DNA of 64,000 bases, taken from an uncultured Monoglobus sp. (lineage in GTDB: Bacteria > Bacillota > Clostridia > Monoglobales > Monoglobaceae). How positions within the stretch are numbered: the stretch's first letter is position 1; the number at the start of each line of letters is the position of its first letter. Location: assembly GCA_947630135.1 (NCBI GenBank), contig CANRGH010000008.1, positions 1-64,000 of the forward strand. Reading direction: 5' to 3'. The notes beneath the pieces are model-generated. The model saw nothing but the letters and a program-made list of their open reading frames with translations, did not search any database and had not been told where the DNA came from. Below, piece after piece: positions 27,015 through 37,157 of the stretch. Both the position numbers and the translations under genes were made by a program.

Positions 27015-29053
27015 TCAAAATAACAAAACTGGAGCTGATAAGCTTCGGAAAATTTAAAAACACGGTGATCGCGCCCGCTGACGGGCTCAACGTGGTCCAC
27101 GGCCCGAACGAGGCGGGAAAGTCCACGATCCAGCTTTTTATAAAATCAATGCTGTACGGAGTTTCACCGTCCCGCGGCAAGGGCCCGCGGCCGAGAGAGC
27201 GGATCATTCCGTGGGGCGAGAGCCGCGCGGCCGGGAAACTGGAGCTTGTCAGAGACGGGATCGAAATCGAGATATACCGAGAGTTCGGCGCCCGCCCCGC
27301 GGACGATATAACAAAGGTAATGCGGACGGCGGACGGCGAGGAGATATTAGGCGGCCCGGGCAGCGTCGGCGAGAAGCTTTTGGGCATGAGCGAGAGTTTG
27401 TTCGAGCGCACTGTCTGGATCGCGCAGGACGGCGCTGTGATAAGCGGCGGCGACGAGATCGCGGGGCGGCTGATGAATATTTTAAAGAGCGGTTCGCAAG
27501 ATGTTTCCGCGGCGGCCGCCGAAGCGTCGCTCAAAAAACAGATCGCGGCCTTAAAAGCGAAAGACCGCAGGAGCGCGCCCGGAGAGATAGACCGGCTTGA
27601 AGCGGAAAAGGCCGCGCTGCTCGCCGAGCTCGAAAGGCAGAAAAGACTGCGGATTGAGATCGAGTCCGCCCGCCGCGAAACGGCGGAGCTTGAGGCGGAG
27701 GCGAAGGCCGCCGACAGCGAGAAAAAGCGGCTCCGCGCTCTTATGGCGTCGGAGCGCGCGAAGGAAAAGACGGAGCGGCTAAAGCGGCTTGACGCCTGTC
27801 TGGCGCGTGAGATACAGCTTGGCAACAGCCGAATGTTTCAGCTGTTTAAGCATAAATTAAAGGACGACACCGCCGAACGCCTGCATGGGCTTTCGGATGA
27901 GATAGACAGAACCGAGGCGGGCTCGTACCGTCTGAGCGATGAGAAATCGGGATATGAGCGGCAGGCCGAAAAGCTTGCCAAGCGAAAAAGACTGTTTGTG
28001 ATTGTCGGGATAGCGCTGGCGGTGATCGGGATTTGCTGCGCGGTGATAGGCGCGGTATTTAAAACGGCTGATCTGTTCTCGGCGGCCGCGCTGATAATTA
28101 TCGCGCCCGTCGGCGCTTTGGTCACGCGGCGCAAACAGAGGGAGCTGCTTGCGCTGCTCGACGAAACCGACAAAAAGATCAGCGGTACCCGCGAATATGT
28201 CGCGGGGCTTGAGGCCGAGCTCAGCGCCGCGCTTGAGGAGCTTGGCTGCGACACCCTCGGGGATTTTGACAAGAAATACGAGACGTACCGCGAAACCGAG
28301 GCTAAGATAGCCGCCGCGAGAGAGGCGTATGAAAATATGCTTGGCGGCGGAGATTATTCCGAGATAAAAAGAGAGGCCGACGAGGCGCGGAAGCATATAA
28401 TAAACGAGGAGCCGCCCGAGGGCGTGGACCTTGAAGCCGCGGCCGAGGCCGCGGAACAGAGGCGGAGCGCCGCCTTGGAAAGGCTGGCGGAGCTCAAGGC
28501 TACGGGAACCGTGGACATTGTCCCGATAAGCGATATTGAAAACGGTATAAGGCTGACCGATGAAAAAATTTCCGAGAGCCGCGCCGAGCTTGACGCACTG
28601 CGGATGGCGCTTGAAGGGCTCGCGGAGGCGGAGGCCCGCGTCCGCTCGGATTACACACCGCTTCTGAACAAGAGCGCGGGTGAGATATTGTCAGGTCTGA
28701 CAAGCGGAAAACACGGCGATATGCGCGTTGCGGCGGACTTTTCGGTTAAGCTTAAAGACGACGCGGCGGCTGATCCGAAGCGAGCGGAGCTTTTCAGCTC
28801 GGGGACATACAGCCAGATGTATCTGGCATTAAGGCTCGCCATAGCCGAGCTTATCCGCGCTCCCGAGGACACGATCGTTTTCATGGACGACGCTCTGACA
28901 AGCTTTGACGACGAGCGCGCGGAAAACGCGGTGCGCCTGCTCAAGGAGCGCTGCGGCGAGGGCAGACAGATCATTATGTTCACCTGCCACGGCAGAGAGG
29001 CGGAGACCGCCGAAAAAATCGGCGGAATTAACTTGATTGAAATTACAGATTAA
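27011..29053 (+). CDS. YhaN/SbcC-like AAA ATPase
   Basis: FGKFKNTVI...VVHGPNEAGKSTIQLFIKSMLYG; C-term LFSSGTYSQMYLALRLAIAELI...DTIVFMDDALTSFDDER. Confidence 0.9.
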   Translation: MIKITKLELISFGKFKNTVIAPADGLNVVHGPNEAGKSTIQLFIKSMLYGVSPSRGKGPRPRERIIPWGESRAAGKLELVRDGIEIEIYREFGARPADDITKVMRTADGEEILGGPGSVGEKLLGMSESLFERTVWIAQDGAVISGGDEIAGRLMNILKSGSQDVSAAAAEASLKKQIAALKAKDRRSAPGEIDRLEAEKAALLAELERQKRLRIEIESARRETAELEAEAKAADSEKKRLRALMASERAKEKTERLKRLDACLAREIQLGNSRMFQLFKHKLKDDTAERLHGLSDEIDRTEAGSYRLSDEKSGYERQAEKLAKRKRLFVIVGIALAVIGICCAVIGAVFKTADLFSAAALIIIAPVGALVTRRKQRELLALLDETDKKISGTREYVAGLEAELSAALEELGCDTLGDFDKKYETYRETEAKIAAAREAYENMLGGGDYSEIKREADEARKHIINEEPPEGVDLEAAAEAAEQRRSAALERLAELKATGTVDIVPISDIENGIRLTDEKISESRAELDALRMALEGLAEAEARVRSDYTPLLNKSAGEILSGLTSGKHGDMRVAADFSVKLKDDAAADPKRAELFSSGTYSQMYLALRLAIAELIRAPEDTIVFMDDALTSFDDERAENAVRLLKERCGEGRQIIMFTCHGREAETAEKIGGINLIEITD

Positions 29054-29073
29054 AATATTACGGAGGTAGAAAG

Positions 29074-29427
29074 ATGAGCGGAAAATTTGACAGTTCAAAG
29101 GGAAGCGTGAGAATAGCCAACAACGTTATCGCAAAGATCGCGGGCTACGCCGCCACAAACTGCTACGGAGTTGTGGGAATGGCGGTCAGAAACAGCAAGG
29201 ACGGCATTGCCCGTATGCTCAAGCGCGAGCAGATGGATAAGGGCGTTAAGGTCAGAGTAGCGGGCAAGGGAATTGAGATCTCGCTTTATATTATCGCGGA
29301 ATACGGCACAAACATCGGCACAATAGGCGAGCTTATCAGAAACAGCGTGAAATATCATGTGGAGCAGATGACCGGCATCAACGTTACCGCGGTTGACGTT
29401 AACGTTGAGGGAATTCGGGTCGAGTAG
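29074..29427 (+). CDS. Asp23/Gls24 family envelope stress response protein
   Basis: IANNVIAKIAGYAATNCYGVVGMA...VKYHVEQMTGINVTAVDVNVEGIRV. Confidence 0.92.
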   Translation: MSGKFDSSKGSVRIANNVIAKIAGYAATNCYGVVGMAVRNSKDGIARMLKREQMDKGVKVRVAGKGIEISLYIIAEYGTNIGTIGELIRNSVKYHVEQMTGINVTAVDVNVEGIRVE

Positions 29428-29447
29428 TCCCGCGTAAGGAGAGAACT

Positions 29448-31088
29448 ATGGATAATAAAAGCGTAATTAAAACAATCGGCGGCAATGATTTAAAGCTTAT
29501 GATACGTTCCGCCTCGAATAATATTCTGACCCGCGCGGGCGAGGTCAACGATATGAATGTGTTTCCGGTGCCCGACGGCGACACGGGAACAAACATGAGC
29601 CTGACCTTCAGCGCGGCTGCGGAAAGCGTTGTCGGACTTGATGACGACGCGTCCGAGGCGGACATTCTCGAGACCTTGGCTCGAACCGCGCTCAGAAACG
29701 CGCGCGGAAACTCGGGCGTTATACTGTCGCAGATTTTAAGAGGAATAAAGGTCGGCCTTGGCGGAACCGACAGTATAGACGTTTCGGCGGTAAAGCGCAT
29801 GGCGTGCTCCGCCAGAGACACCGCCTATCGGGCGGTAATGAAGCCCACCGAGGGCACGATCCTGACCGTTATCCGCGAAATGGCGGAGTTTGCCGAGCAG
29901 CGTTTCCCGGAATTTGAGGACGTGAGAGAGTTCTTAAAAGCCATATTGAGCGAGGGCGAAAAGAGCCTTGAGCGCACTCCCGATATACTCCCCGTGCTCA
30001 AACAGGCCGGGGTCGTTGACGCGGGCGGCTGCGGAGTTATAGTTCTGCTCAGCGGCGCGGTGACCGCGCTCGAAACCGGCGAGGCGGTGGCTCTTGACGA
30101 GAGCAAAAAGGCCGAAACGGCGAAGGGAACCGAGGTCGAGGATATTGACACCGCGAATATTAAATACAGCTACTGCACCGAGTTCATCATCAACAAGAGC
30201 GCGGCGCGCAGCGTGACGCAGTTTAAAGCCTCGATCAAGCCCAAGGGCGACTGCATGCTTGTTATTGATGACGACGAGGTCGTTAAGGTGCACATTCACA
30301 CCAATCATCCGGGCTTTGTGATCGAGCAGGCCTTAAAGCTCGGCGAACTTACCAACCTCAAGATCGACAATATGAAATATCAGCATAACGAGATAATCGG
30401 CGGCGCCGCGAAGCCCGAGGCGGAACCCCCGAAGAAATACGGCTTTGTGGTGGTCTGCAGCGGAAGCGGCATGAACGAGCTGTTTGAGAGCTTAAACTGT
30501 GACGTTATTGTGCAAGGCGGCCAGACAATGAACCCGAGCACACAGGAGCTGCTTGACGCGGCCGAGACGATCAACGCGGAGAACATATTCATTCTGCCAA
30601 ACAACAAGAACATAATAATGGCCGCGGAGCAGGTGGACGGACTGACGGACAAGCATGTTATCGTTATTCCCACGCGCAACATTCCGCAGGGAATAACCGC
30701 GCTCGCGTCATTTGACGAGGGAAGCTCTCCCGAGGAAAACGAGGTGATCATGGCCGAGACCGCCGAAATGGTCAAGTGCGGCCAGATAACCTACGCGGCC
30801 CGCGATTCCGAGGCCGACGGTCTTGACATTTCCGAGGGCGACATTATGGGTGTTATCGAGGGCAAGGTAAAGGTGTGCGGCTCGGACATGGGCGATGTTT
30901 TTGAAAGCACCGCCGCCGAGCTTGTTGACAATGACTGCGGAGTGATCTCGGTGTATTACGGACTTGACGCCGATAAGGACGAGGCAGAACGTCTCGCGGC
31001 GGCGCTTGAGAAAAAATATCCCGACCTTGACGTGAACCTGAACTACGGCGGCCAGAGCGTGTACTTTTATATAATCTCCGCCGAGTAA
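29448..31088 (+). CDS. DAK2/FakA-like fatty acid kinase
   Basis: NVFPVPDGDTGTNMSLT, RGNSGVILSQILRG, DAGGCGVIVLLSG. Confidence 0.92.
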   Translation: MDNKSVIKTIGGNDLKLMIRSASNNILTRAGEVNDMNVFPVPDGDTGTNMSLTFSAAAESVVGLDDDASEADILETLARTALRNARGNSGVILSQILRGIKVGLGGTDSIDVSAVKRMACSARDTAYRAVMKPTEGTILTVIREMAEFAEQRFPEFEDVREFLKAILSEGEKSLERTPDILPVLKQAGVVDAGGCGVIVLLSGAVTALETGEAVALDESKKAETAKGTEVEDIDTANIKYSYCTEFIINKSAARSVTQFKASIKPKGDCMLVIDDDEVVKVHIHTNHPGFVIEQALKLGELTNLKIDNMKYQHNEIIGGAAKPEAEPPKKYGFVVVCSGSGMNELFESLNCDVIVQGGQTMNPSTQELLDAAETINAENIFILPNNKNIIMAAEQVDGLTDKHVIVIPTRNIPQGITALASFDEGSSPEENEVIMAETAEMVKCGQITYAARDSEADGLDISEGDIMGVIEGKVKVCGSDMGDVFESTAAELVDNDCGVISVYYGLDADKDEAERLAAALEKKYPDLDVNLNYGGQSVYFYIISAE

Positions 31089-31110
31089 GGCATAAAGCGC
31101 GCAAACTGTT

Positions 31111-33174
31111 ATGAAACTGAACGACAATATTCAATACTTAAAAGGAATAGGTGAAAAACGAGCCGAGTTATTTCATAAACTCGGCATTTTCACGTTGGGC
31201 GATCTGCTCTATCACCTCCCGCGCGGCTTTGAGGACCGCACCAACACCCGAAACATCTCCGACCTGATCGACGGCGAGACCGTGTGCGTCAAGGGCCTTC
31301 TGGCCTCGGCCCCGCGCAAGTTCCGCGCCCGCCGAGGCGGTTGGGTTGTGCAGACAACGCTGTCTGACGGCACCGGAATAATGCGCCTGACGTGGTTCAA
31401 CGCGTCGTATATTGACAAAAGCCTCTCCGACCCGGAGGCGGAATACATGTTCTACGGGAAGGTCGGTTACCGCAATATGGCGGCCGAAATGATAAACCCC
31501 GTGATCGAAAAGCTCGAGGCCGAGGGCGGCGGAGCAAAAAAAATGGGTATGATCGTGCCGATCTATCCCGCCACGGCGGGTCTTAACCAGCGCGGCATCC
31601 GCGACGCGGTAAAGCGGGCGCTTGAGAACCTCACCGAGAGTATTCCGGAAATTCTGCCCGAGAGCGTGAGGGCCCGCAACGATCTTGTCGGGATCAACGA
31701 GGCGATAAGGCGCGTCCACGAGCCCGAGGATTTTGACGAGTTTTACAAGGCGCGCCGCCGTCTGGTTTTTGAGGAATTTTTAAAGCTGCAGCTTGGCGTG
31801 TCCACCGTTAAAAGCGTCAAAAAGGCGCGGAAGGCCGCGGTGATAGAGGATGTAAAGTGCATTGCCGAGTTCGCGCGCGGACTCAGCTTTGACCTGACCC
31901 GCGCCCAGAAAAAAGTGATAAACGAGATCGCCGCCGACTTAAAAAGCGGCGTGCCGATGAACCGCCTTGTGCAGGGCGACGTGGGCTCGGGAAAGACGAT
32001 CGTCGCGGCGGCGGCCATGTTCGCCGTGTCACGCGGCGGCTTTCAGTCGGCCATGATGGCGCCGACCGAGATATTGGCCGAGCAGCATTATAAAACCTTA
32101 AAGGCCTGCTTTGACCCGTGGGGAATAAAGGTCGCATTCCTCAGCGGCGGCCAGACCGCCAAGGAGCGGGAGGCGAATATCGAGCTTATCGAGAGCGGCG
32201 AGGCGGCGGTCACGGTCGGCACTCACGCGGTTATAACCGACAAGGTGAATTTCAAAAACCTCGTTTTGTCGATAACCGACGAGCAGCACCGCTTCGGCGT
32301 CGGTCAGCGCAGCAAGCTCATATCCAAAGGAATGAACGTTCACACGCTGGTAATGACCGCGACGCCTATTCCAAGGACTTTGTCGCTTGTGATTTACGGC
32401 GACCTTGACATTTCGATTATTGACGAGCTCCCGCCGGGAAGAAAGCCGGTCAAGACTCTCGCGCTGACCGAGGCGCAAAGACCGAGGCTTTATGATTTCG
32501 TGCTGCGCGAGTTGAACCGAGGCAGACAGGCGTATTTCGTGTGCGCCTTGGTTGAGGACTCTGACGCGGTCGAGGCGAAGGCCGCCTCGGAATATGTGAA
32601 AAAGCTGAGCCGCGGGGTGCTTGCGGGCAGATCGGTCGGCCTGCTCCACGGCAGAATGAAAACGAGCGAGAAAGAGGACGTGATGCGCCGCTTCGCCGCG
32701 GGCGAGATCGAGGCGCTCGTGGCGACCACGGTCATTGAAGTCGGAGTAGATGTGCCGAACGCCACGATCATGGTTATCGAGAACGCCGAGCGTTTCGGCC
32801 TATCGCAGCTTCATCAGCTTCGCGGCCGCGTGGGGCGCGGCGCCGACCAGGCATACTGCGTGATGTTCGGCAACACCAAAAGCGGCGTTGCCAAGGAGCG
32901 CATGCAGGTCATGTGCGAAACAAACGACGGCTTTAAGATCTCGGAAAAGGATCTTGAGATCCGCGGCCCGGGCGAGTTCTTCGGCACGCGCCAGCACGGC
33001 CTGCCCGAAATGAAAATAGGCAACTTTTTCACGGATATGGAGATTTTAAAAGAGACCCAAAGCGAGGCCGCCGAAATTTTAAAAAGCGACCCGTTCCTCT
33101 CCGCCCCCGAGCACAAGCTTCTTCTTGACAGCATAACAAAAACCTTCGCCAAGGCCGGCGATATATTAAATTAA
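31111..33174 (+). CDS. recG: ATP-dependent DNA helicase RecG
   Basis: RLVQGDVGSGKTIVAAAAM, DEQHRFGVGQR, MTATPIPRTLSLVIYGDLDISIIDELPPGRKPV. Confidence 0.96.
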   Translation: MKLNDNIQYLKGIGEKRAELFHKLGIFTLGDLLYHLPRGFEDRTNTRNISDLIDGETVCVKGLLASAPRKFRARRGGWVVQTTLSDGTGIMRLTWFNASYIDKSLSDPEAEYMFYGKVGYRNMAAEMINPVIEKLEAEGGGAKKMGMIVPIYPATAGLNQRGIRDAVKRALENLTESIPEILPESVRARNDLVGINEAIRRVHEPEDFDEFYKARRRLVFEEFLKLQLGVSTVKSVKKARKAAVIEDVKCIAEFARGLSFDLTRAQKKVINEIAADLKSGVPMNRLVQGDVGSGKTIVAAAAMFAVSRGGFQSAMMAPTEILAEQHYKTLKACFDPWGIKVAFLSGGQTAKEREANIELIESGEAAVTVGTHAVITDKVNFKNLVLSITDEQHRFGVGQRSKLISKGMNVHTLVMTATPIPRTLSLVIYGDLDISIIDELPPGRKPVKTLALTEAQRPRLYDFVLRELNRGRQAYFVCALVEDSDAVEAKAASEYVKKLSRGVLAGRSVGLLHGRMKTSEKEDVMRRFAAGEIEALVATTVIEVGVDVPNATIMVIENAERFGLSQLHQLRGRVGRGADQAYCVMFGNTKSGVAKERMQVMCETNDGFKISEKDLEIRGPGEFFGTRQHGLPEMKIGNFFTDMEILKETQSEAAEILKSDPFLSAPEHKLLLDSITKTFAKAGDILN

Positions 33175-33200
33175 AAAACAGCGGTCACCCGCTGTTTTTT
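33173..33200. terminator. Bidirectional terminator
   Basis: AAAAAACAGCGGtcaCCCGCTGTTTTTT. Confidence 0.85.
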
Positions 33201-33531
33201 ATTGGTTTGTGCGGCAAAGTGCAATACAGTTGTTAATAATTGCCTCAATATATATCAGTTGTTCCTGCGGTAGAGTTGCAAGGTTTTTATAAAGAGTGTC
33301 CTCGTGTTCGGCTTCTTTTCCTGTTAGTAAATAGTCGGCGCTCATATTAAGCGCTTCGCATATTTTTATTATGTTTTCGGGTCTCATGGCCTTTTTGCCG
33401 GTCTCGGCGTAAGAAATCATTTGAGGCGTTACGTCGATTTTTTCCGCAAGAGTCTCCTGTGTCAATCCGAGCTGTTTTCGTTTTGCCGCGATCCGCAGCC
33501 CCATAAACTTTAAAATATCATTTGATTTCAT
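33199..33531 (-). CDS. XRE-family transcriptional regulator
   Basis: LRIAAKRKQLGLTQETLAEKIDVTPQMISYAETGKKAMRPENIIKICEALNMSADYLLTG. Confidence 0.92.
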   Translation of the reverse strand: MKSNDILKFMGLRIAAKRKQLGLTQETLAEKIDVTPQMISYAETGKKAMRPENIIKICEALNMSADYLLTGKEAEHEDTLYKNLATLPQEQLIYIEAIINNCIALCRTNQ

Positions 33532-33641
33532 TAATTGAGCCTCCTTACATGATATATACTATAGTTTATATAATATCAAATTTGTTTATGCTAATAAATC
33601 GACTATAATATATAAAATTAAACCATAGTATAAATTTTTTG

Positions 33642-33670
33642 TTGACAAGTGAAGCTTTTTATGATAATAT
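33642..33670 (+). promoter_or_regulatory. Promoter of the AT-rich island operon
   Basis: TTGACA-17 bp-TAATAT. Confidence 0.7.
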
Positions 33671-33704
33671 GTATTTAAATTAAAAATTTACAGGAGGAAT
33701 ATCT

Positions 33705-34151
33705 ATGATTTGTAAAAAATGTGGAAATGAAATTGCCGAAAACGAAAAAATATGCAGTAAATGCGGCACTCCAACGGGTAATGTTGCAACAAACGCGGTA
33801 CAGATGAGTAATGAAGCGGCAGATAAATGCCTTGGCTCTTTTATACTTGGTTTGATTGGTGCAATTTTCGGAATAATGGGCGGCCTTTGTACGACGATGT
33901 GTGATGTTACTACAGGGGGGAACGCACCGTTTTTTTTGATATTTTGCGGCAGCATAATTGGTTTGATAGGTGCATGTATGTGTTTAAAACGAACAAAAGT
34001 CGGCTCTGTAATTGAATTGCTTGCCGGCATAATGATAATTATATGTGCTTTTTGTATATCCGGAGCAGAGTTTATGAGTATTATAGCGATGTTACTGTTC
34101 CTTGCGGGAGGAATTGTTGGCGTAGTTTACTCATATGTGCTTAAAAAATGA
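33705..34151 (+). CDS. Zinc-ribbon membrane protein
   Basis: MICKKCGNEIAENEKICSKCGTPTG followed by several TM helices. Confidence 0.75.
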   Translation: MICKKCGNEIAENEKICSKCGTPTGNVATNAVQMSNEAADKCLGSFILGLIGAIFGIMGGLCTTMCDVTTGGNAPFFLIFCGSIIGLIGACMCLKRTKVGSVIELLAGIMIIICAFCISGAEFMSIIAMLLFLAGGIVGVVYSYVLKK

Positions 34152-34909
34152 TACCATATATTTATACTCCGTTTGGACAGATCTCTACTTATGTTATCAT
34201 GGTAGCGTTCGCCTCTTTGATAATGATTTTATCAATTCATATAAGAGTGAAAAAACTTACGAATTACAATTCGGAAGAAACGTATATTTTTCCAAAAATT
34301 GTAATTTCGATGGGAACAGCTTACCTTTTTGCCGCTATTTTTGATGCTTTATTCAAAATACGGAAGAATGGAGGTATAGTTTTTTCCGGAATTACATATT
34401 ATGGCGGATTGATCGGTGCAATAATAAGCATGTACATAATGCTCAGTATTTCCAAAAATAAAACGCAGAATTCGGTGAAACAATGGTTTGATATTTTAAC
34501 GCCGTCTTTGTTGATTTTTCATTTTTTTGGACGATTGGGATGTTTTTTTGCCGGCTGTTGTTATGGTAAAAATACCGATAGTATATTGGGCATACAATTT
34601 CCCGATAATTATGTCGATGGTATTTTTCACAATGGATTAAAATGCTATCCAACTCAATTATTTGAGGCTGTGGCATTACTAATTATATTAGTAATTGTTT
34701 ATAAATCTAAAAATAAATTTGTAATATATATCTTAAGTTATACGATTTTCAGATTTTTTAACGAGTTTTTAAGAGGTGATGAAAGAGGTAGTTTGATAAC
34801 AGGTATATCGCCGGCACAACTAATTTCAATTATTTTGTTTTGCACTATAATTTGTTACAAATGTTATATAACCTATTTTAAAATGGGTAAAAATTTAGAA
34901 AAGACTTGA
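34148..34909 (+). CDS. Prolipoprotein diacylglyceryl transferase family protein (paralog-type)
   Basis: YYGGLIGAI, FFGRLGCFFAGCCYG, RFFNEFLRGDERG; multi-TM. Confidence 0.82.
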   Translation: MIPYIYTPFGQISTYVIMVAFASLIMILSIHIRVKKLTNYNSEETYIFPKIVISMGTAYLFAAIFDALFKIRKNGGIVFSGITYYGGLIGAIISMYIMLSISKNKTQNSVKQWFDILTPSLLIFHFFGRLGCFFAGCCYGKNTDSILGIQFPDNYVDGIFHNGLKCYPTQLFEAVALLIILVIVYKSKNKFVIYILSYTIFRFFNEFLRGDERGSLITGISPAQLISIILFCTIICYKCYITYFKMGKNLEKT

Positions 34910-34924
34910 TAGAGAGGTGGTATG

Positions 34925-35287
34925 ATGAAAAAATTAATAATTGTTTTAACAACAATAATGATGATTTGTGCGTTAAGCGCTTGCGGAGCACCAAAGGAAA
35001 AAGATTTTCTTGGAAGATGGGATGGAACGGAATACGTTAAAATGGGTTATTATTATAATTATAATACAACATATGTATTTTATGAAGACGGTACATACGA
35101 TATGTATAAAAACCGGGAAGGAGAAGAAGACGCAAATTATACATCGGGATATGGCACTTGGTCAATAGTTGATGACAGTCATATTAGAATTGAAGATTAC
35201 GCAGTCGGCCCGGAAGTGCTCGAATTTAAGTTTGACGGAGATAAGCTCTATCTTGATGATGAAGAATATATAAAAGGCGAAATTTAG
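34925..35287 (+). CDS. Putative lipoprotein
   Basis: MKKLIIVLTTIMMICALSAC lipobox. Confidence 0.75.
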   Translation: MKKLIIVLTTIMMICALSACGAPKEKDFLGRWDGTEYVKMGYYYNYNTTYVFYEDGTYDMYKNREGEEDANYTSGYGTWSIVDDSHIRIEDYAVGPEVLEFKFDGDKLYLDDEEYIKGEI

Positions 35288-35327
35288 CTATACAAGCCTG
35301 TAAATAAAAAGTCAATAGGAGGATAAA

Positions 35328-36182
35328 ATGAAAAAAATATTAAAGAAAATAGCAGTGTTACTTATAATATCCGTAATTTGCATAAGCATTACAAATGTAT
35401 TTGCTGATGGCATACAAGTGTTTATTGATGGCAGCTTGGTCACGCTTGCGGATGCGCAAGGGCGTATTGTGGAACCGTTTATACAAAACGGAACAACATA
35501 TGTTCCGTTAAGAGGCATATCAGAGAGATTGGGCTGTAAAGTTGAATGGGATGAGGCGAACAAAACGGTAAAAATCTATAAGGACATAAATCCCGACGGA
35601 AGCGTTTTTCGGAACAATGATAAAGATGTAAAAGTATATATTGACAATGAACTAATTGAGTTAAAAGATGCCAACGGAACAATTGTGAAACCGATAACAC
35701 TCAATGATACAAACTACATTCCGATCAGAGGTGTATCTGAGGCTCTTGGCTGCCAAGTTGAGTGGGACGGCACATTGCAAAGGGTAAGCGTATATAATAT
35801 GACTGTGTCCCCAAACGGAGCCACGCTGGATTTTGTACGGCCATATGAAGAACGCGCCGAACTTTTTTACGAATCCGAAGGAAAATATCTTGAAATTGAC
35901 AATAAAAATTATACAAACGCTATTCGTCCATGGTATGATGATGGCAAGGCACTCTTTAACATAAACGGCAAATATAACAGTGTCAGCTTTGTTGCGGGAT
36001 TTTTGGAAAACAATGAAATAACGGGAGAAATTGATTTTATTGTTGACGGAAACTTGGTCAAGACAATAACGTGTGAACCGTTCACTCCGGCCAGAGAGTA
36101 TCAGGTTGATATTAACAGAGGCTTGCAATTAAAAATTATGATTGATAATAGCGTTGGTTTAGGAAATGTAGTATTTCATTAA
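35328..36182 (+). CDS. Secreted stalk-domain (copper amine oxidase N-terminal-like) protein
   Basis: Signal peptide; repeated GTTYVPLRGISERLGCKVEWDEANKTVKIYK and DTNYIPIRGVSEALGCQVEWD. Confidence 0.85.
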   Translation: MKKILKKIAVLLIISVICISITNVFADGIQVFIDGSLVTLADAQGRIVEPFIQNGTTYVPLRGISERLGCKVEWDEANKTVKIYKDINPDGSVFRNNDKDVKVYIDNELIELKDANGTIVKPITLNDTNYIPIRGVSEALGCQVEWDGTLQRVSVYNMTVSPNGATLDFVRPYEERAELFYESEGKYLEIDNKNYTNAIRPWYDDGKALFNINGKYNSVSFVAGFLENNEITGEIDFIVDGNLVKTITCEPFTPAREYQVDINRGLQLKIMIDNSVGLGNVVFH

Positions 36183-36200
36183 ATTTAAGCAGAGGTTAAT

Positions 36201-36671
36201 ATGTTGAAAAAGGTAAGTAATTTTAAAAAAACAATAGTGTTACTGTTTTGCTGTATGATATTGTTTAGTTTTCATGTTTATGCAGACGATACAATAACAA
36301 TAAAAATGGATGGCAGGGAGATATATTGTGACCAGCCGCCAATAATTGTTAACGGCACAACAATTATTCCTTTGCGTGCTGTAAGTGAGGAAATGGGTTA
36401 TCAGGTTAAGTGGAACGAGCAGTATCAGCAAGTTACAATTATTGATAACGGTAAAGGCTGCGGTGCAGGTATGGATATGTATATAGGGGACACAAAATTA
36501 ATAACCGGCGGCGGTATAAAAACTTTGCCGGTTGCACCTGTTATAATCAATGATAGGACATATGTTCCAATCAGGGTAATAGCGGAAGTTTTGAATTGCA
36601 AGGTAGAGTGGGATGATACCTCAAAAACTGTTGAAATTTACAGCTCATACCGTCCGTCTGATTACTATTAA
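36201..36671 (+). CDS. Secreted stalk-domain (copper amine oxidase N-terminal-like) protein
   Basis: Signal peptide; GTTIIPLRAVSEEMGYQVKWN, DRTYVPIRVIAEVLNCKVEWDDTSKTVEIY. Confidence 0.85.
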   Translation: MLKKVSNFKKTIVLLFCCMILFSFHVYADDTITIKMDGREIYCDQPPIIVNGTTIIPLRAVSEEMGYQVKWNEQYQQVTIIDNGKGCGAGMDMYIGDTKLITGGGIKTLPVAPVIINDRTYVPIRVIAEVLNCKVEWDDTSKTVEIYSSYRPSDYY

Positions 36672-36686
36672 TTTTAAGGATGAATA

Positions 36687-36716
36687 AAACAGCGGCCAAA
36701 TCGGCCGCTGTTTTTT
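36687..36716 (+). terminator. Intrinsic terminator
   Basis: AAACAGCGGCCaaatcGGCCGCTGTTTTTT. Confidence 0.85.
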
Positions 36717-36893
36717 AGTTATTGACGTATTTTTTGCTTTAAGGCCTCTTGAAGGACTTGGGAAAAATTTATATTCATTTCAAGTGCCGCGGTATTCAGC
36801 CACGCCGGAATTTTTCAAAATTTTAAAATTCTATTGAAATTATTTTATAATTATGATAGAATAATTTATAATAAAATCAAAGGAGTGATTTTT

Positions 36894-37157
36894 GTGATCA
36901 TTAAGTCATCTACGGCGCTGAGGAATGACTATTCGAGTATATCGAACTTGGCAAACGAGAGCAGCGAGCCGATTTATATCACCAAAAACGGCGACGGCGA
37001 TATTGTTGTTATGGGAATTGACGCTTTTGAGAGGCGGGAGCAGGTGTATAAGTTAAAGCTAAAGCTTGCGGAGGCGGAGCTTTCGCGGCTCAGAGGCGAG
37101 CCGACCATATCTTTGGAGGAAGCAAGGGCGCGTCTTGTGGAAAAATACAATGTTTGA
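36894..37157 (+). CDS. Phd/YefM-family antitoxin
   Basis: IIKSSTALRNDYSSISNLANESSEPIYITKNGDGDIVVMGIDAFERRE; GTG start after aaaggag. Confidence 0.85.
   Translation: MIIKSSTALRNDYSSISNLANESSEPIYITKNGDGDIVVMGIDAFERREQVYKLKLKLAEAELSRLRGEPTISLEEARARLVEKYNV

Noticed and set aside
25908-29053. Possible anti-phage nuclease/ATPase defence pair
   Set aside because: The genes match the common YhaO/YhaN (SbcD/SbcC-like) housekeeping pair in Firmicutes, with ordinary neighbours.
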